From the NCBI RefSeq assembly GCF_018860155.1, contig NZ_JAHKNI010000011.1, positions 110,656 through 174,655 of the forward strand: DNA of 64,000 bases, written 5' to 3'. Positions 8,311-16,505 of this stretch are shown in pieces (the stretch's first letter is position 1; every line of letters starts with the position of its first letter). Position numbers and translations under genes: made by a program. The notes beneath the pieces are model-generated. The model was given only the letters and a program-made list of their open reading frames with translations, was not told the DNA's origin and did no database searches. The stretch comes from Nocardia albiluteola. GTDB lineage: Bacteria; Actinomycetota; Actinomycetes; Mycobacteriales; Mycobacteriaceae.

Positions 8311-10068
8311 TCAGCGCTTTCGGGTACCGAAAAGGCTGCGGCTGATCTCCCTGCCCGCGACTGTCGCGGCGGAACGGATGAAGTTCTTGACCGCCGGGTT
8401 GTCCATGATGCGCTCGGCGGCGGACTTCTCGGCGGGCGCGGGGCGGACGGTCGGGGGCGAATCCGACTCCGGTTGCGCCGCTTCCACTTTCGCGGTCAGG
8501 ATCTCGTAGGCCGACTCGCGATCGATGGTCCGGCCGTACGTGGCGAACAGCGTGCTGGACTGGGCGCGGGATCGGATCGCGTCGTCGCCGATGGTGTCCA
8601 TCAGCGAGCGCGGCGGGCGCAGTCGCGCCCAGGCGACCGGGGTGGGCGCGCCCTGCTCGGACAGCACCGTCACGACCGCCTCGCCGATCCCGAGCGAGAT
8701 CAACGCCTTCTCCAGGTCGTAGGTCGCGGTCTTGGGATAGGTGCGCACCGTCTTGGACAACGCCTTCTGATCGTCGGGGGTGAAGGCGCGCAGCGCATGC
8801 TGGATGCGCGCACCCAACTGCGAGAGAACGGGATTCGGGATGTCGGTGGGCAGTTGGGTGCAGAAGAACACGCCGACCCCCTTGGAGCGGATCAGCTTCA
8901 CCGTCTGCTCGACCTGCTCCAGGAACGCCTTGGACGCGCCGTTGAACAGCAGGTGCGCCTCGTCGAAGATGAACACCAGCTTGGGTTTGTCCATGTCCCC
9001 GATCTCGGGCAGCGTCTGGAACAGGTCGGCCAGCACCCACATCAGGAAGGTGGAGAACAGGACCGGGCGGGCCGCCTGCGCGCCCAGCTCGAACAGCGTG
9101 ATCACGCCCTGACCACCCGCCGTGCGCAGCAGATCGGCCGGATCCAGTTCCGGCTCACCGAAGAAGGTGTCGCCACCCTCGGCCTCGAGGTTGACCAGCG
9201 CCCGCAGGATCACCCCGGCCGTCGCCGCCGAAACACCGCCGATGCCCTGCAGATCCACCTTGCCCTCAGGGCTCGTCAGATGCTGGATCACCGCGCGCAG
9301 ATCCTTCAGATCCAGCAGCGCCAGCCCCTGCTTGTCGGCCCAGTGGAAGATCAGTCCGAGCGTGGACTCCTGAGTCTCGTTGAGTCCCAGCACCTTACTG
9401 AGCAGCACCGGCCCGAACGAGGTGATGGTGGCCCGGATCGGCACGCCGATGCCCTCGGTGCCGAGGGAGACGAATTCCGTCGGGAACCCGCTCGGCTGCC
9501 AGTCGGCGTCACCGGTTTCCGTGGCCCGCGCGACGATCTTGTCGCTGGCTACGCCCGGCTGCGCCAGCCCGGACAGATCGCCCTTCACATCGGCCAGCAC
9601 CACCGGAACCCCTGCGGCCGAGAGTTGTTCGGCGATTCCCTGCAGGGTCTTGGTCTTACCGGTACCCGTGGCGCCCGCGATGAGCCCGTGCCGGTTCATC
9701 GTCTTCATCGGAATCCGCACGCGCGCAGCGGAGTCCACCGTGCCGTCGATCAGCACCGCGCCGAGTTCCAGGGCCGCGCCCTCGAAGGCGTATCCGGCGG
9801 CAATCTCCCGGGCGGCATCGGAACCGATACCAGCCGAGGCACTTTCGGTCGCTGACTCCGAAACGGTGCCGCCCGCATCGGCATTCGCGGCGGTCGCGCC
9901 CGCGGCAGAGCTGCCCGAAGCCGACTCCGCAGATGAATCCGGTGCCACCTGCGCCTGTGCCGCCTCCCGCTCGGCGGCTTCGGCCACGGCCGCCGCCTCC
10001 GCCGCGACGCGCGCCGCCTCCTGGGCCGCCTCGCGCGCGGCCGCCGCCTTCTCCGCCGGTGTCGTCAT
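8311..10068 (-). CDS. HerA-like helicase ATPase, DUF853 family
   Basis: This protein of about 585 residues begins with an Ala/Glu-rich coiled-coil-like stretch of some 100 residues. An FtsK/HerA-type ATPase follows, with Walker A GATGTGKTKTL, Walker B LVFIFDEAHLLF and a conserved FFCTQLPTDIP segment that resembles sensor 1. Members of this family (YjgR-like) are cytosolic and their physiological role is poorly defined. HerA relatives pump or process DNA ends. The ATG at 10068 is preferred over an upstream frame extension because GGAGGAGCG precedes it. The C-terminus is basic (SLFGTRKR). Confidence 0.88.
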   Translation of the reverse strand: MTTPAEKAAAAREAAQEAARVAAEAAAVAEAAEREAAQAQVAPDSSAESASGSSAAGATAANADAGGTVSESATESASAGIGSDAAREIAAGYAFEGAALELGAVLIDGTVDSAARVRIPMKTMNRHGLIAGATGTGKTKTLQGIAEQLSAAGVPVVLADVKGDLSGLAQPGVASDKIVARATETGDADWQPSGFPTEFVSLGTEGIGVPIRATITSFGPVLLSKVLGLNETQESTLGLIFHWADKQGLALLDLKDLRAVIQHLTSPEGKVDLQGIGGVSAATAGVILRALVNLEAEGGDTFFGEPELDPADLLRTAGGQGVITLFELGAQAARPVLFSTFLMWVLADLFQTLPEIGDMDKPKLVFIFDEAHLLFNGASKAFLEQVEQTVKLIRSKGVGVFFCTQLPTDIPNPVLSQLGARIQHALRAFTPDDQKALSKTVRTYPKTATYDLEKALISLGIGEAVVTVLSEQGAPTPVAWARLRPPRSLMDTIGDDAIRSRAQSSTLFATYGRTIDRESAYEILTAKVEAAQPESDSPPTVRPAPAEKSAAERIMDNPAVKNFIRSAATVAGREISRSLFGTRKR

Positions 10069-10320
10069 CGCCGCTCCTCCGTCTGCCGCTCTGCTAACTG
10101 GCCGCCAACGTTGCATTTACCTGAATTCACGCGCTCGATCTGTGGAAACCATATCGCCGACGACCTGACAGCGGGCCGATGCCACTCAGCAGCAATTGTG
10201 TCGCGACCATCACTAGTGGCAAGAACACCGCCGCCTATCGGAGGTCGCACCCGACAGCGATCGCGCCGAGCGCGGCGAATCCAGCGGGCAGCGGACAAAA
10301 CAATTGCTCAGCGCACTACT

Positions 10321-10965
10321 GTGACCCAGGTGTCCGACAAACTTGTGGTGTGGATGGATTGCGAGATGACCGGCCTGCGGCTGGACAGCGACAGGCTGAT
10401 CGAGGTGGCCGCCCTCGTCACCGACAGCGATCTCAACATCCTCGGTGAGGGCGTGGACATCGTCATCCACGCCGACGACGACGCGCTGGCCGCGATGCCA
10501 CCGGTCGTGCGGGAGATGCACGCACGCTCGGGTCTGACCGAGGAGGTGCGCCGCTCCACAGTCACCATGGCCGAAGCGGAACAACAGGTCATGGACTACA
10601 TCACCAAGTACGCGCCCACCGCGGGCACGGTCCCGCTGGCCGGCAACTCCATCGCCACCGACCGCGGCTTCCTCGCCCGCGACATGCCCGCCCTGGACGC
10701 CCACCTGCACTACCGCATGATCGACGTCAGCTCGATCAAGGAACTGTGCCGCCGCTGGTACCCCCGCATCTACTTCGGCCAGCCCGAGAAGGGCCTGACC
10801 CACCGCGCCCTGGCCGATATCAAGGAATCCATCCGCGAACTGGAGTACTACCGCCGCACCGCGTTCGTCCCCGCTCCCGGCCCGTCCACCGCGGAAATCG
10901 CGGCCGTGGCCGCCCAGCTCGGCCCCGCCGACGACGGTAAAACCCCAGCCCAGGGCACCGATTAG
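10321..10965 (+). CDS. orn: Oligoribonuclease
   Basis: This 214-residue DEDDh exonuclease has the first acidic motif WMDCEMTGL, the second in NSIATDRGFL, and the HRALADIKESI motif with the conserved His and Asp. Orn degrades 2-5-nucleotide RNA fragments, including the linear pGpG product of cyclic di-GMP breakdown, in the cytoplasm. The C-terminal tail of about 30 residues is Ala/Pro-rich and variable. The GTG at 10321 is chosen because MTQVSDKLVVWMDCE is the usual N-terminus. The tRNA-His just downstream is a common neighbour in actinobacteria. The 10069-10320 gap holds promoter sequence only, as far as can be seen. Confidence 0.95.
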   Translation: MTQVSDKLVVWMDCEMTGLRLDSDRLIEVAALVTDSDLNILGEGVDIVIHADDDALAAMPPVVREMHARSGLTEEVRRSTVTMAEAEQQVMDYITKYAPTAGTVPLAGNSIATDRGFLARDMPALDAHLHYRMIDVSSIKELCRRWYPRIYFGQPEKGLTHRALADIKESIRELEYYRRTAFVPAPGPSTAEIAAVAAQLGPADDGKTPAQGTD

Positions 10966-11019
10966 GTCCCCGGCCGCCCGACACGCTAATATCTACCGCG
11001 CCGGTTATTCCGGCAAATG

Positions 11020-11092
11020 GTGGCTGTAGTTCAGCTGGTAGAGCACCAGGTTGTGATCCTGGGTGTCGCGGGTTCGAGTCCCGTCAGCCACC
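11020..11092 (+). tRNA. tRNA-His (anticodon GTG)
   Basis: The acceptor arms are GTGGCTG (11020-11026) and CAGCCAC (11085-11091). The anticodon stem CCAGG/CCTGG encloses TTGTGAT, giving anticodon GTG, and the T arm is GGGTTCGAGTCCC. The discriminator is C at 11092 and the base before the gene (11019) is G, so the characteristic G-1:C73 pair of tRNA-His is encoded. CCA is not encoded. Confidence 0.97.
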
Positions 11093-11097
11093 CTCAT

Positions 11098-11133
11098 CGG
11101 CCCAGGCCAGAGCATCGCCTCTTGCCTGGGCCG
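11098..11133 (+). terminator. Hairpin downstream of tRNA-His
   Basis: CGGCCCAGGC (11098-11107) pairs perfectly with GCCTGGGCCG (11124-11133). The position just after the tRNA suggests transcription termination. A very similar hairpin lies at 22651-22688. Confidence 0.65.
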
Positions 11134-11194
11134 AACTGCTACTCGAGCTTTTTCCAAGTTCTTACCAAATTCTGAGCGCAGTTCTTCCAAGTCA

Positions 11195-11385
11195 TCATGC
11201 GACGTAGACATTGAGCACCTCCCGGTTGTCCAGCACGTCCCGCGGCTTCTCGACGTAATGGTCGGCGGTCACTCGCGAACCCAGCACGTGGTTCAGCTAA
11301 AGCCCGGCCGCGTCGATACCCTTCTCCTCCACGGTCGCCGTGGCTACCCGCTTTCGGTAGGACCTCAGGTTGAATGTGCGCGAAC
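11195..11385 (-). pseudogene. C-terminal relic of a tyrosine integrase next to tRNA-His
   Basis: On the minus strand the sequence encodes a block with LRSYRKRVATATVEEKGID, then an in-frame TAG at 11299-11297, then LNHVLGSRV, TADHYVEK and DNREVLNVYVA before a TGA. This is the typical end of an actinophage-type tyrosine recombinase: an FRKTVAT-like helix, an LGH-like segment and a catalytic Tyr in DHYVEK. The rest of the gene is missing upstream. Its position about 100 bases from the tRNA 3' end marks tRNA-His as a former integration site. The remaining 11386-11543 sequence holds no recognisable gene. Confidence 0.65.
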
Positions 11386-11543
11386 TCAGTGCCCCGCGCA
11401 GCCCGGAACGTCCGGCCGCACTAGGCCGCACCGATTCTGGCAGCATCAGTCCGCTCGGGGTCTTCCATGTCGCAGGCGGTCCATGGGTGCGCCCACCCAA
11501 AAGCGTTCTGCCTGTTGACCATGGTTGGCTGAATGGCCAAGAG

Positions 11544-11567
11544 GTGGGCACCGGTATAGGTGCCCAC
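11544..11567 (-). terminator. Hairpin 3' of the oxidoreductase gene
   Basis: GTGGGCACC (11544-11552) and GGTGCCCAC (11559-11567) form a perfect stem with a six-base loop. It lies just past the stop codon of the minus-strand oxidoreductase and is a likely terminator. There is no clear U-tract. Confidence 0.6.
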
Positions 11568-11593
11568 CCGAAGGGTGCTTCCCGTTGCGTTCG

Positions 11594-12586
11594 TTATGCG
11601 GCGTCGCCGCCGGGCAGCAGAACCTGCTTGATTCCGGCCGACCCGTCCGCGACGGTCTCGTAGGCCTCGACGGCTTGCGCCAAGGGCCATGTCTTCACGG
11701 GCGGCGGGCTGAGTAGGCCGTGGTCGAACAGCGCGGCGAGCTGGTCGAAGATGGCCGCGATGTCCGCCGGGTCCCAGAACAGGCTGGCGATCCCCGACAG
11801 GTGCAGCTGTTTGTTGACGATCTCCTCTCCCGGGTTGAACTCGACACGCGAAAGGTTGTTGAAGGTTGCGGCCATCCGACCGCCGAACCGCAGGCTGTGC
11901 AGGGCGGGTTCGAACAACTCGCCGCCGACGACGTCCAGTACCAAGTCTGCGCCACGGCCGTCGGTCAGCTCGAGTACCGCCTCGGAGATGTCGGTCGAGG
12001 TGGTGTCGATGAAGTGCTCGACGCCATCGGGTTTGCGCCGGGCGGCGACGATCGGCGTCGCGCCGCGCCACCGGGCGATCTCGGTGGCGGCTTGGCCGAT
12101 CATGCCCGCGCCGCCGGTGATCAGGATGGTCTCGCCCGGCAGGAGTTGCATGGTGTTGATCACCGTGTGCCAGGCCGCGAGGTGAGAGCGGCCGACGGCA
12201 GCGGACTGGCTCATTGTCAGGCGGGCGGGCTTGCGGGAGAGCACCTTCTCGGGAAGGGCGACGTAGCGGGCGTGCGTGCCCGGGCGTGTCAACCCCAGCT
12301 CGACGCCCGTTGACCACCCACTGCCCCACACCTCCTCACCGACGCGGTCGCCGTCGGAGACGATGACACCGGCGAAATCTCCGCCGGGAATCACCGGCAC
12401 CGGCGTGCCGAGCTTGCCCGAGGCGATGACGACGTCGAAGGGGTTCACCGCGGCGGCGCGTACCTCGACGAGCACCTCACCCGGGCCCGGCTGCGGCACC
12501 GGTTCGGAACGGTAGCTCAGCGCCTGCGCCGGCGACCCGTAGGCCTGCACGACGATCGCGTCCATCTGCTCGATATCGATAGTCAT
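11594..12586 (-). CDS. Zinc-independent MDR-family NADP-dependent quinone/alcohol oxidoreductase
   Basis: This medium-chain dehydrogenase/reductase of about 330 residues has the GroES-like N-terminus with EVLVEVRAAAVNPFDVVI, the domain-linking region with PGGDFAGVI, and a Rossmann domain with ILITGGAGMIGQAATEIA. The Cys cluster of structural-zinc alcohol dehydrogenases is absent, which fits quinone oxidoreductase-like enzymes. It would use NADPH in the cytoplasm to reduce quinones or enones. The ATG at 12586 has AAAAGGA upstream; a TTG two codons earlier is less likely. The VOC gene at 12669 lies upstream on the same strand and may share its promoter. Confidence 0.85.
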   Translation of the reverse strand: MTIDIEQMDAIVVQAYGSPAQALSYRSEPVPQPGPGEVLVEVRAAAVNPFDVVIASGKLGTPVPVIPGGDFAGVIVSDGDRVGEEVWGSGWSTGVELGLTRPGTHARYVALPEKVLSRKPARLTMSQSAAVGRSHLAAWHTVINTMQLLPGETILITGGAGMIGQAATEIARWRGATPIVAARRKPDGVEHFIDTTSTDISEAVLELTDGRGADLVLDVVGGELFEPALHSLRFGGRMAATFNNLSRVEFNPGEEIVNKQLHLSGIASLFWDPADIAAIFDQLAALFDHGLLSPPPVKTWPLAQAVEAYETVADGSAGIKQVLLPGGDAA

Positions 12587-12668
12587 GATCAAATCCTTTT
12601 GTGTTCAATATGATTGGTGATTGCCGCCGTCGCGACTGCGATGGTCGGGTCGAGCGCCGGGCAAGCGA

Positions 12669-13043
12669 CTACTCGCTGCCCTGAAAGGTCAGCAGGTCGA
12701 ACTCGTTGCCCTCCGGGTCGGCGAAGGTGGTCCAGCGGGCCCCGGGAACCTCGACCTTGTCGAGCGATTTGGCGCCCAGGCCGGTCAGCCGCTCGATCTC
12801 GGTCTCGTAGTGTTCGGTGACCATGTCGAGATGGAGCCTGTTCTTGACCGTCTTGGGCTCGGGGACCCGCTGGAAGAACAGCCGGGGCCCGCGCTCCGGG
12901 TCGGTGGCGGTGAGCTGCGCGTTCTCGAGGGTCGCTCCCGGGCTGACGGGGCGGTCGAGGACCTTCCCCCAAAACTCCGCCAGGGCAGCGGGATCCGCGC
13001 AATCGATGGTCAAAGCCATCACGGTGAGACTGGTTGCGTTCAC
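12669..13043 (-). CDS. VOC family protein (paralogue of the broken gene at 17460)
   Basis: This 124-residue single VOC domain has the start TVMALTIDCADPAALAEFW, the metal-ligand region NRLHLDMVTE and the ending WTTFADPEGNEFDLLTF. It is clearly paralogous to the broken gene at 17460-17842, sharing IERLTGLGAK and TTFADPEGN-FDL. The GTG at 13043 follows GGAAGGAACC. Its promoter region (TTGACCCTCC on the minus strand at 13119) closely resembles that of the paralogue, suggesting control by the same MerR-type regulator. VOC proteins of this small type are often resistance or detoxification proteins. Substrate unknown. Confidence 0.82.
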   Translation of the reverse strand: MNATSLTVMALTIDCADPAALAEFWGKVLDRPVSPGATLENAQLTATDPERGPRLFFQRVPEPKTVKNRLHLDMVTEHYETEIERLTGLGAKSLDKVEVPGARWTTFADPEGNEFDLLTFQGSE

Positions 13044-13090
13044 GATGGTTCCTTCCGGTGGATACGGCCGTCGCGGCCGACTGAATCCAC

Positions 13091-13119
13091 CGTCGCCGGT
13101 GCCCTGACGGGAGGGTCAA
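13091..13119 (-). promoter_or_regulatory. MerR-type promoter of the VOC gene
   Basis: Read on the minus strand, TTGACCCTCC starts at 13119 and is followed by CGTCAGGGCACCGGCGACGG. The same order, TTGACCCTCC then CGGCACGGGGACCGACGACG, precedes the paralogous VOC gene at 17383. The roughly 50-base leaders also share a CCG-CGACGGC block and an AAGGAAC ribosome-binding site. The 13120-13305 gap otherwise holds only degenerate sequence. Confidence 0.5.
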
Positions 13120-13305
13120 CACCCGCCCCTCGCCCCAACCCTCCCCTCAGAGGAGGGGCTGTGAACGTTTCGATCCCGGCCGCCGTCGCGATGATCGCAT
13201 CGCCTCGGTGCGCTTCTACCTCGACCAGGTCGACAAGAACGAGACAGCCTAGTGTGACCGGGCAGAAGCCGTTGTACTACAACGATTTCCAAGCACTGCG
13301 CGGGA

Positions 13306-13884
13306 CTACCGAATTGGTCGCCCATGGTTGGGAACGAGCGACTCCAGATCCGACATCAACTTCTCGGTGATCGAGCCCAGCTCGACGTCGTTTCCGGCCT
13401 CGAGCCATTGTTCGTAGGCCGCGAAGAACACCGGAATGCCAACGCGGGCGGCCAGTCTCGCGATATCGGTTTCGATCCCCCGTTGCCGCAGTGCGTCGGT
13501 GAACGCGCGCGCGATGTCGTCGTGTTTGATCAGATCGCGTTCCAGCAGTTCCGGATTCGCCGAGATCACTGCCTGCCGTCGGCGCTGGACGTCTCGTCCC
13601 AAAGATTCCCAGTCGAATTCCACCAGGGTGCCGATGACTACATGGAGCGGATTGCCGACATCGGGCGCCTGGCGAATCACTTCGACCAACGCCGCACGTA
13701 ACTGGTCCGATTCGGCGAACAGCACATCACGCTTGTCGGAGAAGTACCGGAAGAAGGTGCGGGTCGTGACACCGGCCCGCTTCGCGATCTGAACGACGCT
13801 CGTGTCCTCGAACCCTTTCTCGTCGAAGAGTTCCAGGGCGGCCCGCTTGAGCCGATCTTCGCTGCCGAGTTCCCAACGAGGCAT
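13306..13884 (-). CDS. TetR-family transcriptional regulator
   Basis: This regulator of about 192 residues has the HTH in DTSVVQIAKRAGVTTRTFFR followed by the helix-4 motif YFSDKRDVLF. The C-terminal part has a TetR_C-like helical ligand-binding domain. It is divergent from the Baeyer-Villiger monooxygenase at 13995, and two copies of a 15-base inverted repeat lie between them. It most likely represses the monooxygenase and itself until a ketone-like ligand binds. The frame stays open far upstream through the operators, so the start at MPRWEL (13884) is a judgement. An ATG nine codons upstream (13911) is an alternative. Confidence 0.88.
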   Translation of the reverse strand: MPRWELGSEDRLKRAALELFDEKGFEDTSVVQIAKRAGVTTRTFFRYFSDKRDVLFAESDQLRAALVEVIRQAPDVGNPLHVVIGTLVEFDWESLGRDVQRRRQAVISANPELLERDLIKHDDIARAFTDALRQRGIETDIARLAARVGIPVFFAAYEQWLEAGNDVELGSITEKLMSDLESLVPNHGRPIR

Positions 13885-13928
13885 GGCCGTATCGTACCCA
13901 GCCCCTCGCATGGCTCCTACCTTGCCCT

Positions 13929-13973
13929 TGTCACGTCGTGACATCAGGTCTACTCTGATGTCACGACGTGACA
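13929..13973. promoter_or_regulatory. Twin TetR operators in inverted arrangement
   Basis: TGTCACGTCGTGACA at 13929-13943 and its exact reverse complement TGTCACGACGTGACA at 13959-13973 flank GTCTACT. The inner flanks ATCAG and CTGAT extend the symmetry to the whole 45-base block. The block sits 22 bases before the monooxygenase start and is suited to two cooperating TetR dimers. Confidence 0.8.
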
Positions 13974-13994
13974 TCAGCTGGACCGAGAGTAGAT

Positions 13995-16145
13995 ATGAGC
14001 GATACGACGAGCATGGACACGGGCGCGCCGAGCAGGTTCGATCCCGTGGAGCTGCGGCAGAAATATCGGGCCGAGCGGGACAAACGGCTCCGGCCCGACG
14101 GCGACGCACAGTATCTGGATGTCAGCGGGGACTACGCGGATTTCGCGGCCGATCCGTATCTGGAATCCAGCCCCGGCGGACGGTCCCGTGCGCCCCAGGT
14201 GGCCGACGTGGACACACTCGTCCTGGGTGGGGGCTGGTCGGGCCTGCAGATGGCGGTGCACCTGCACAAGTCGGGAGCCACCGATTTCCTGATCGTGGAT
14301 CAGGCCGGTGACTTCGGCGGCGTCTGGTACTGGAATCGGTATCCGGGCGTGCGCTGCGATATCGAGTCATACATCTACATGCCGCTGCTGGAAGAGGTCG
14401 GCACCGTGCCGACCGAGAAGTACGCGGGCGGCCCGGAAATGCTCGAGCACGCCCGCGCGATCGGGCGTCACTACGATCTCTATTCGCGTGCGCTGCTCGG
14501 CACGACCGTCACCGATGTCGCGTGGAGCGAAGAACTTTCGCGCTGGGTGGCGAGCACCGACCGCCACGATACGATCCACGCCCGGTTCATCACGATCGGG
14601 ACGGGCCCGTTGAGCCGGGCAAAGTTGCCGGGTATCAAGGGAATCGAGAAATTCCAGGGGCAGTCGTTCCACTCGAGCCGCTGGGACTACGGCACTACCG
14701 GTGGCGATTGGCACGGGAACCTCGACAAACTGTCGGACAAGCGGGTCGCATTGATCGGCACCGGCGCGAGCAGCATTCAGATCCTTCCGCACCTGGCCGC
14801 GAGCGCGCAGCACGTCTATCTGTTCCAGCGCACACCGGCAATCGTGAACGCCCGCAACAACCGGCCGACCGACCCGGACTGGTTCCGCGGCCTCGAGCCC
14901 GGCTGGCAACGCAAACGCATGGACAACTTCGTCGAGACGATGTCGGGCAGGCCGGTCGTGGATCTCATCGACGACGAAGCCACCCGCATGGGTCGACGCG
15001 TCTCCGCGGCCATGAACGGCCCGGGCGAAGTCCCCGACTTCGCCCGAGTGCAGGCAGTCGACTTCGAGAAGATGGAGGAAATCCGCCGGCGGGTGACCGA
15101 CATCGTCGCGGACGCGAGTACGGCCGAATCACTGAAGCCCTGGTACGACTACTTCTGTAAGCGACCGCTGTTCAGCGACGACTATTTCCCGGCGTTCAAC
15201 AACGACAACGTCACGCTGGTCGATACCGACGGGCGCGGGGTGGACCACCTCACCGAGCACGCGGTGGTCGTCGACGGGGTGGAGTACGACGTCGATCTGA
15301 TCATCTACAGCACCGGATTCGACGCGATCGCCCACACCTACAAGGCGGGCGGTTATCGGCTGACCGGGCGGGGCGGTATCTCGCTGGCCGAACATTGGCA
15401 GCACGGCATGCGCAGTCTGCACGGCATGATGACCAGCCGCTTTCCCAACCTCTTCCTCATCGGTGGCGTCGAGCAAGCCGCCATCTCCACCAACCTCCCG
15501 CACGTCGCCTCCCGCCAGGCCGACCACGTCGCCGCACTGGTTGCGCGCTTCCTGCGCGCCGACGTTGCGTTCGCGGAGGTCACGGTCGAGGCCGAGCAGC
15601 GGTGGGCCGAGGAGATGACCCGAATGCGTATCGATCGTTCGACCTACGAAATGGAGTGCACCCCAAGCTATTACAACAACGAAGGCAAACGCGACGCCGC
15701 AAAGCCGTCGCTCGCGGGCGCACAGTACGGCGGCGGACCGATCGGCTACCTCTCCGCCATCGAGGACTGGGCCGCCCACCACATCGACCGCGACATCACC
15801 ATCACGAAAGGACAGACCATGCCCACCACCCCACATCCCGCTGCGACACAAACGTTCATGGCGGTAGGAACCCTTCGGAATGACACGGACTTCGCCGAAT
15901 TCGCCGCGCTGAGAGAAGACGAGCAGAAACAACTGGAGGTGCTGCGCTCGGAGGGAAGGATTGGCGCCCACTACGTCTCCCCCGCCCGGCGGGCAACCTT
16001 CCTCGAGCTCATCGCCACCGATGAGCGGCGAGCCATGGAGACGCTGGCAACACTGCCATTCGCTCGATTCTTCGATGTCGACATCTATCCGGCCGCGCCA
16101 CCGGACCCGGCGGAGATCGCCCACCGGGCAAGGTCGTTGCGATGA
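13995..16145 (+). CDS. Flavin-containing Baeyer-Villiger monooxygenase with a C-terminal ferredoxin-like-fold extension
   Basis: This 716-residue protein has an FAD-binding GGGWSG at 78-83, the Baeyer-Villiger fingerprint near 219-230 (FQGQSFHSSRW) and an NADPH Rossmann motif GTGASS. These enzymes insert oxygen next to a ketone using FAD, NADPH and O2. After the usual BVMO end (IGYLSAIEDWAA) comes a roughly 108-residue extension starting MPTTPHPAATQTF. It resembles a YciI/muconolactone-isomerase-like alpha+beta domain. The extension begins at an in-frame ATG (15819) preceded by GAAAGGA, so the two parts were probably once separate genes. The SDR relic begins within the stop codon. A divergent TetR gene and its operators precede the gene. 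Confidence 0.88.
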   Translation: MSDTTSMDTGAPSRFDPVELRQKYRAERDKRLRPDGDAQYLDVSGDYADFAADPYLESSPGGRSRAPQVADVDTLVLGGGWSGLQMAVHLHKSGATDFLIVDQAGDFGGVWYWNRYPGVRCDIESYIYMPLLEEVGTVPTEKYAGGPEMLEHARAIGRHYDLYSRALLGTTVTDVAWSEELSRWVASTDRHDTIHARFITIGTGPLSRAKLPGIKGIEKFQGQSFHSSRWDYGTTGGDWHGNLDKLSDKRVALIGTGASSIQILPHLAASAQHVYLFQRTPAIVNARNNRPTDPDWFRGLEPGWQRKRMDNFVETMSGRPVVDLIDDEATRMGRRVSAAMNGPGEVPDFARVQAVDFEKMEEIRRRVTDIVADASTAESLKPWYDYFCKRPLFSDDYFPAFNNDNVTLVDTDGRGVDHLTEHAVVVDGVEYDVDLIIYSTGFDAIAHTYKAGGYRLTGRGGISLAEHWQHGMRSLHGMMTSRFPNLFLIGGVEQAAISTNLPHVASRQADHVAALVARFLRADVAFAEVTVEAEQRWAEEMTRMRIDRSTYEMECTPSYYNNEGKRDAAKPSLAGAQYGGGPIGYLSAIEDWAAHHIDRDITITKGQTMPTTPHPAATQTFMAVGTLRNDTDFAEFAALREDEQKQLEVLRSEGRIGAHYVSPARRATFLELIATDERRAMETLATLPFARFFDVDIYPAAPPDPAEIAHRARSLR
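15806..15821 (+). promoter_or_regulatory. Internal ribosome-binding site and start inside the monooxygenase gene
   Basis: GAAAGGA at 15806-15812 lies six bases before the in-frame ATG at 15819-15821. Translation from here would give a separate protein of about 108 residues identical to the C-terminal domain. No stop codon separates the two parts, so both a fusion and a free domain could be made. Confidence 0.5.
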
Positions 16146-16399
16146 CCTCGACCGTCCTCGTCACCGGCGCCGCGACCGGGATCGGCAACCTGACCGCGCG
16201 CCGGCTGGCCCAGGCCGGGCACACCGGCTACGCGAGCATGCTCGATCCCGGGGACGAGCACGGCCGGGAACTGCGCGCCCTCGCCGACAGCGAAGGGCTC
16301 GATCTGCGCACGGTGGAGCTCGACGTGCGCTCGGATGACACGGCGAGCACGCTCCCCAACGGCTTCGGGTCGCATCCGAGTCTCGGGCTACAGCTATGA
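16142..16399 (+). pseudogene. Truncated short-chain dehydrogenase
   Basis: The ATG overlaps the stop codon of the monooxygenase (ATGA). The product starts with a good SDR cofactor motif (VLVTGAATGIGNLTA) and an ELDVRSDD segment where the adenine-binding Asp is expected. Sequence then degenerates after about 70 residues; the NNAG and YxxxK motifs are missing. A full SDR has about 250 residues, so this is a 3'-deleted gene. It was probably translationally coupled to the monooxygenase, a combination seen in ketone and steroid catabolic operons. Confidence 0.75.
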
Positions 16400-16505
16400 C
16401 ACCTTCTCCGGCCGCCTCACCTTGATCACACCACCGAGTTCGAGGGACCGGTGACTCCTTGGGAGGGAAGTTTTCCCATTACGCAATAGCCGGGGCCCTG
16501 CCCGT

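Noticed and set aside
11005..11211. Minus-strand 68-residue ORF through tRNA-His
   Set aside because: Its C-terminal half is the antisense of the tRNA gene; the first part only overlaps the integrase relic.
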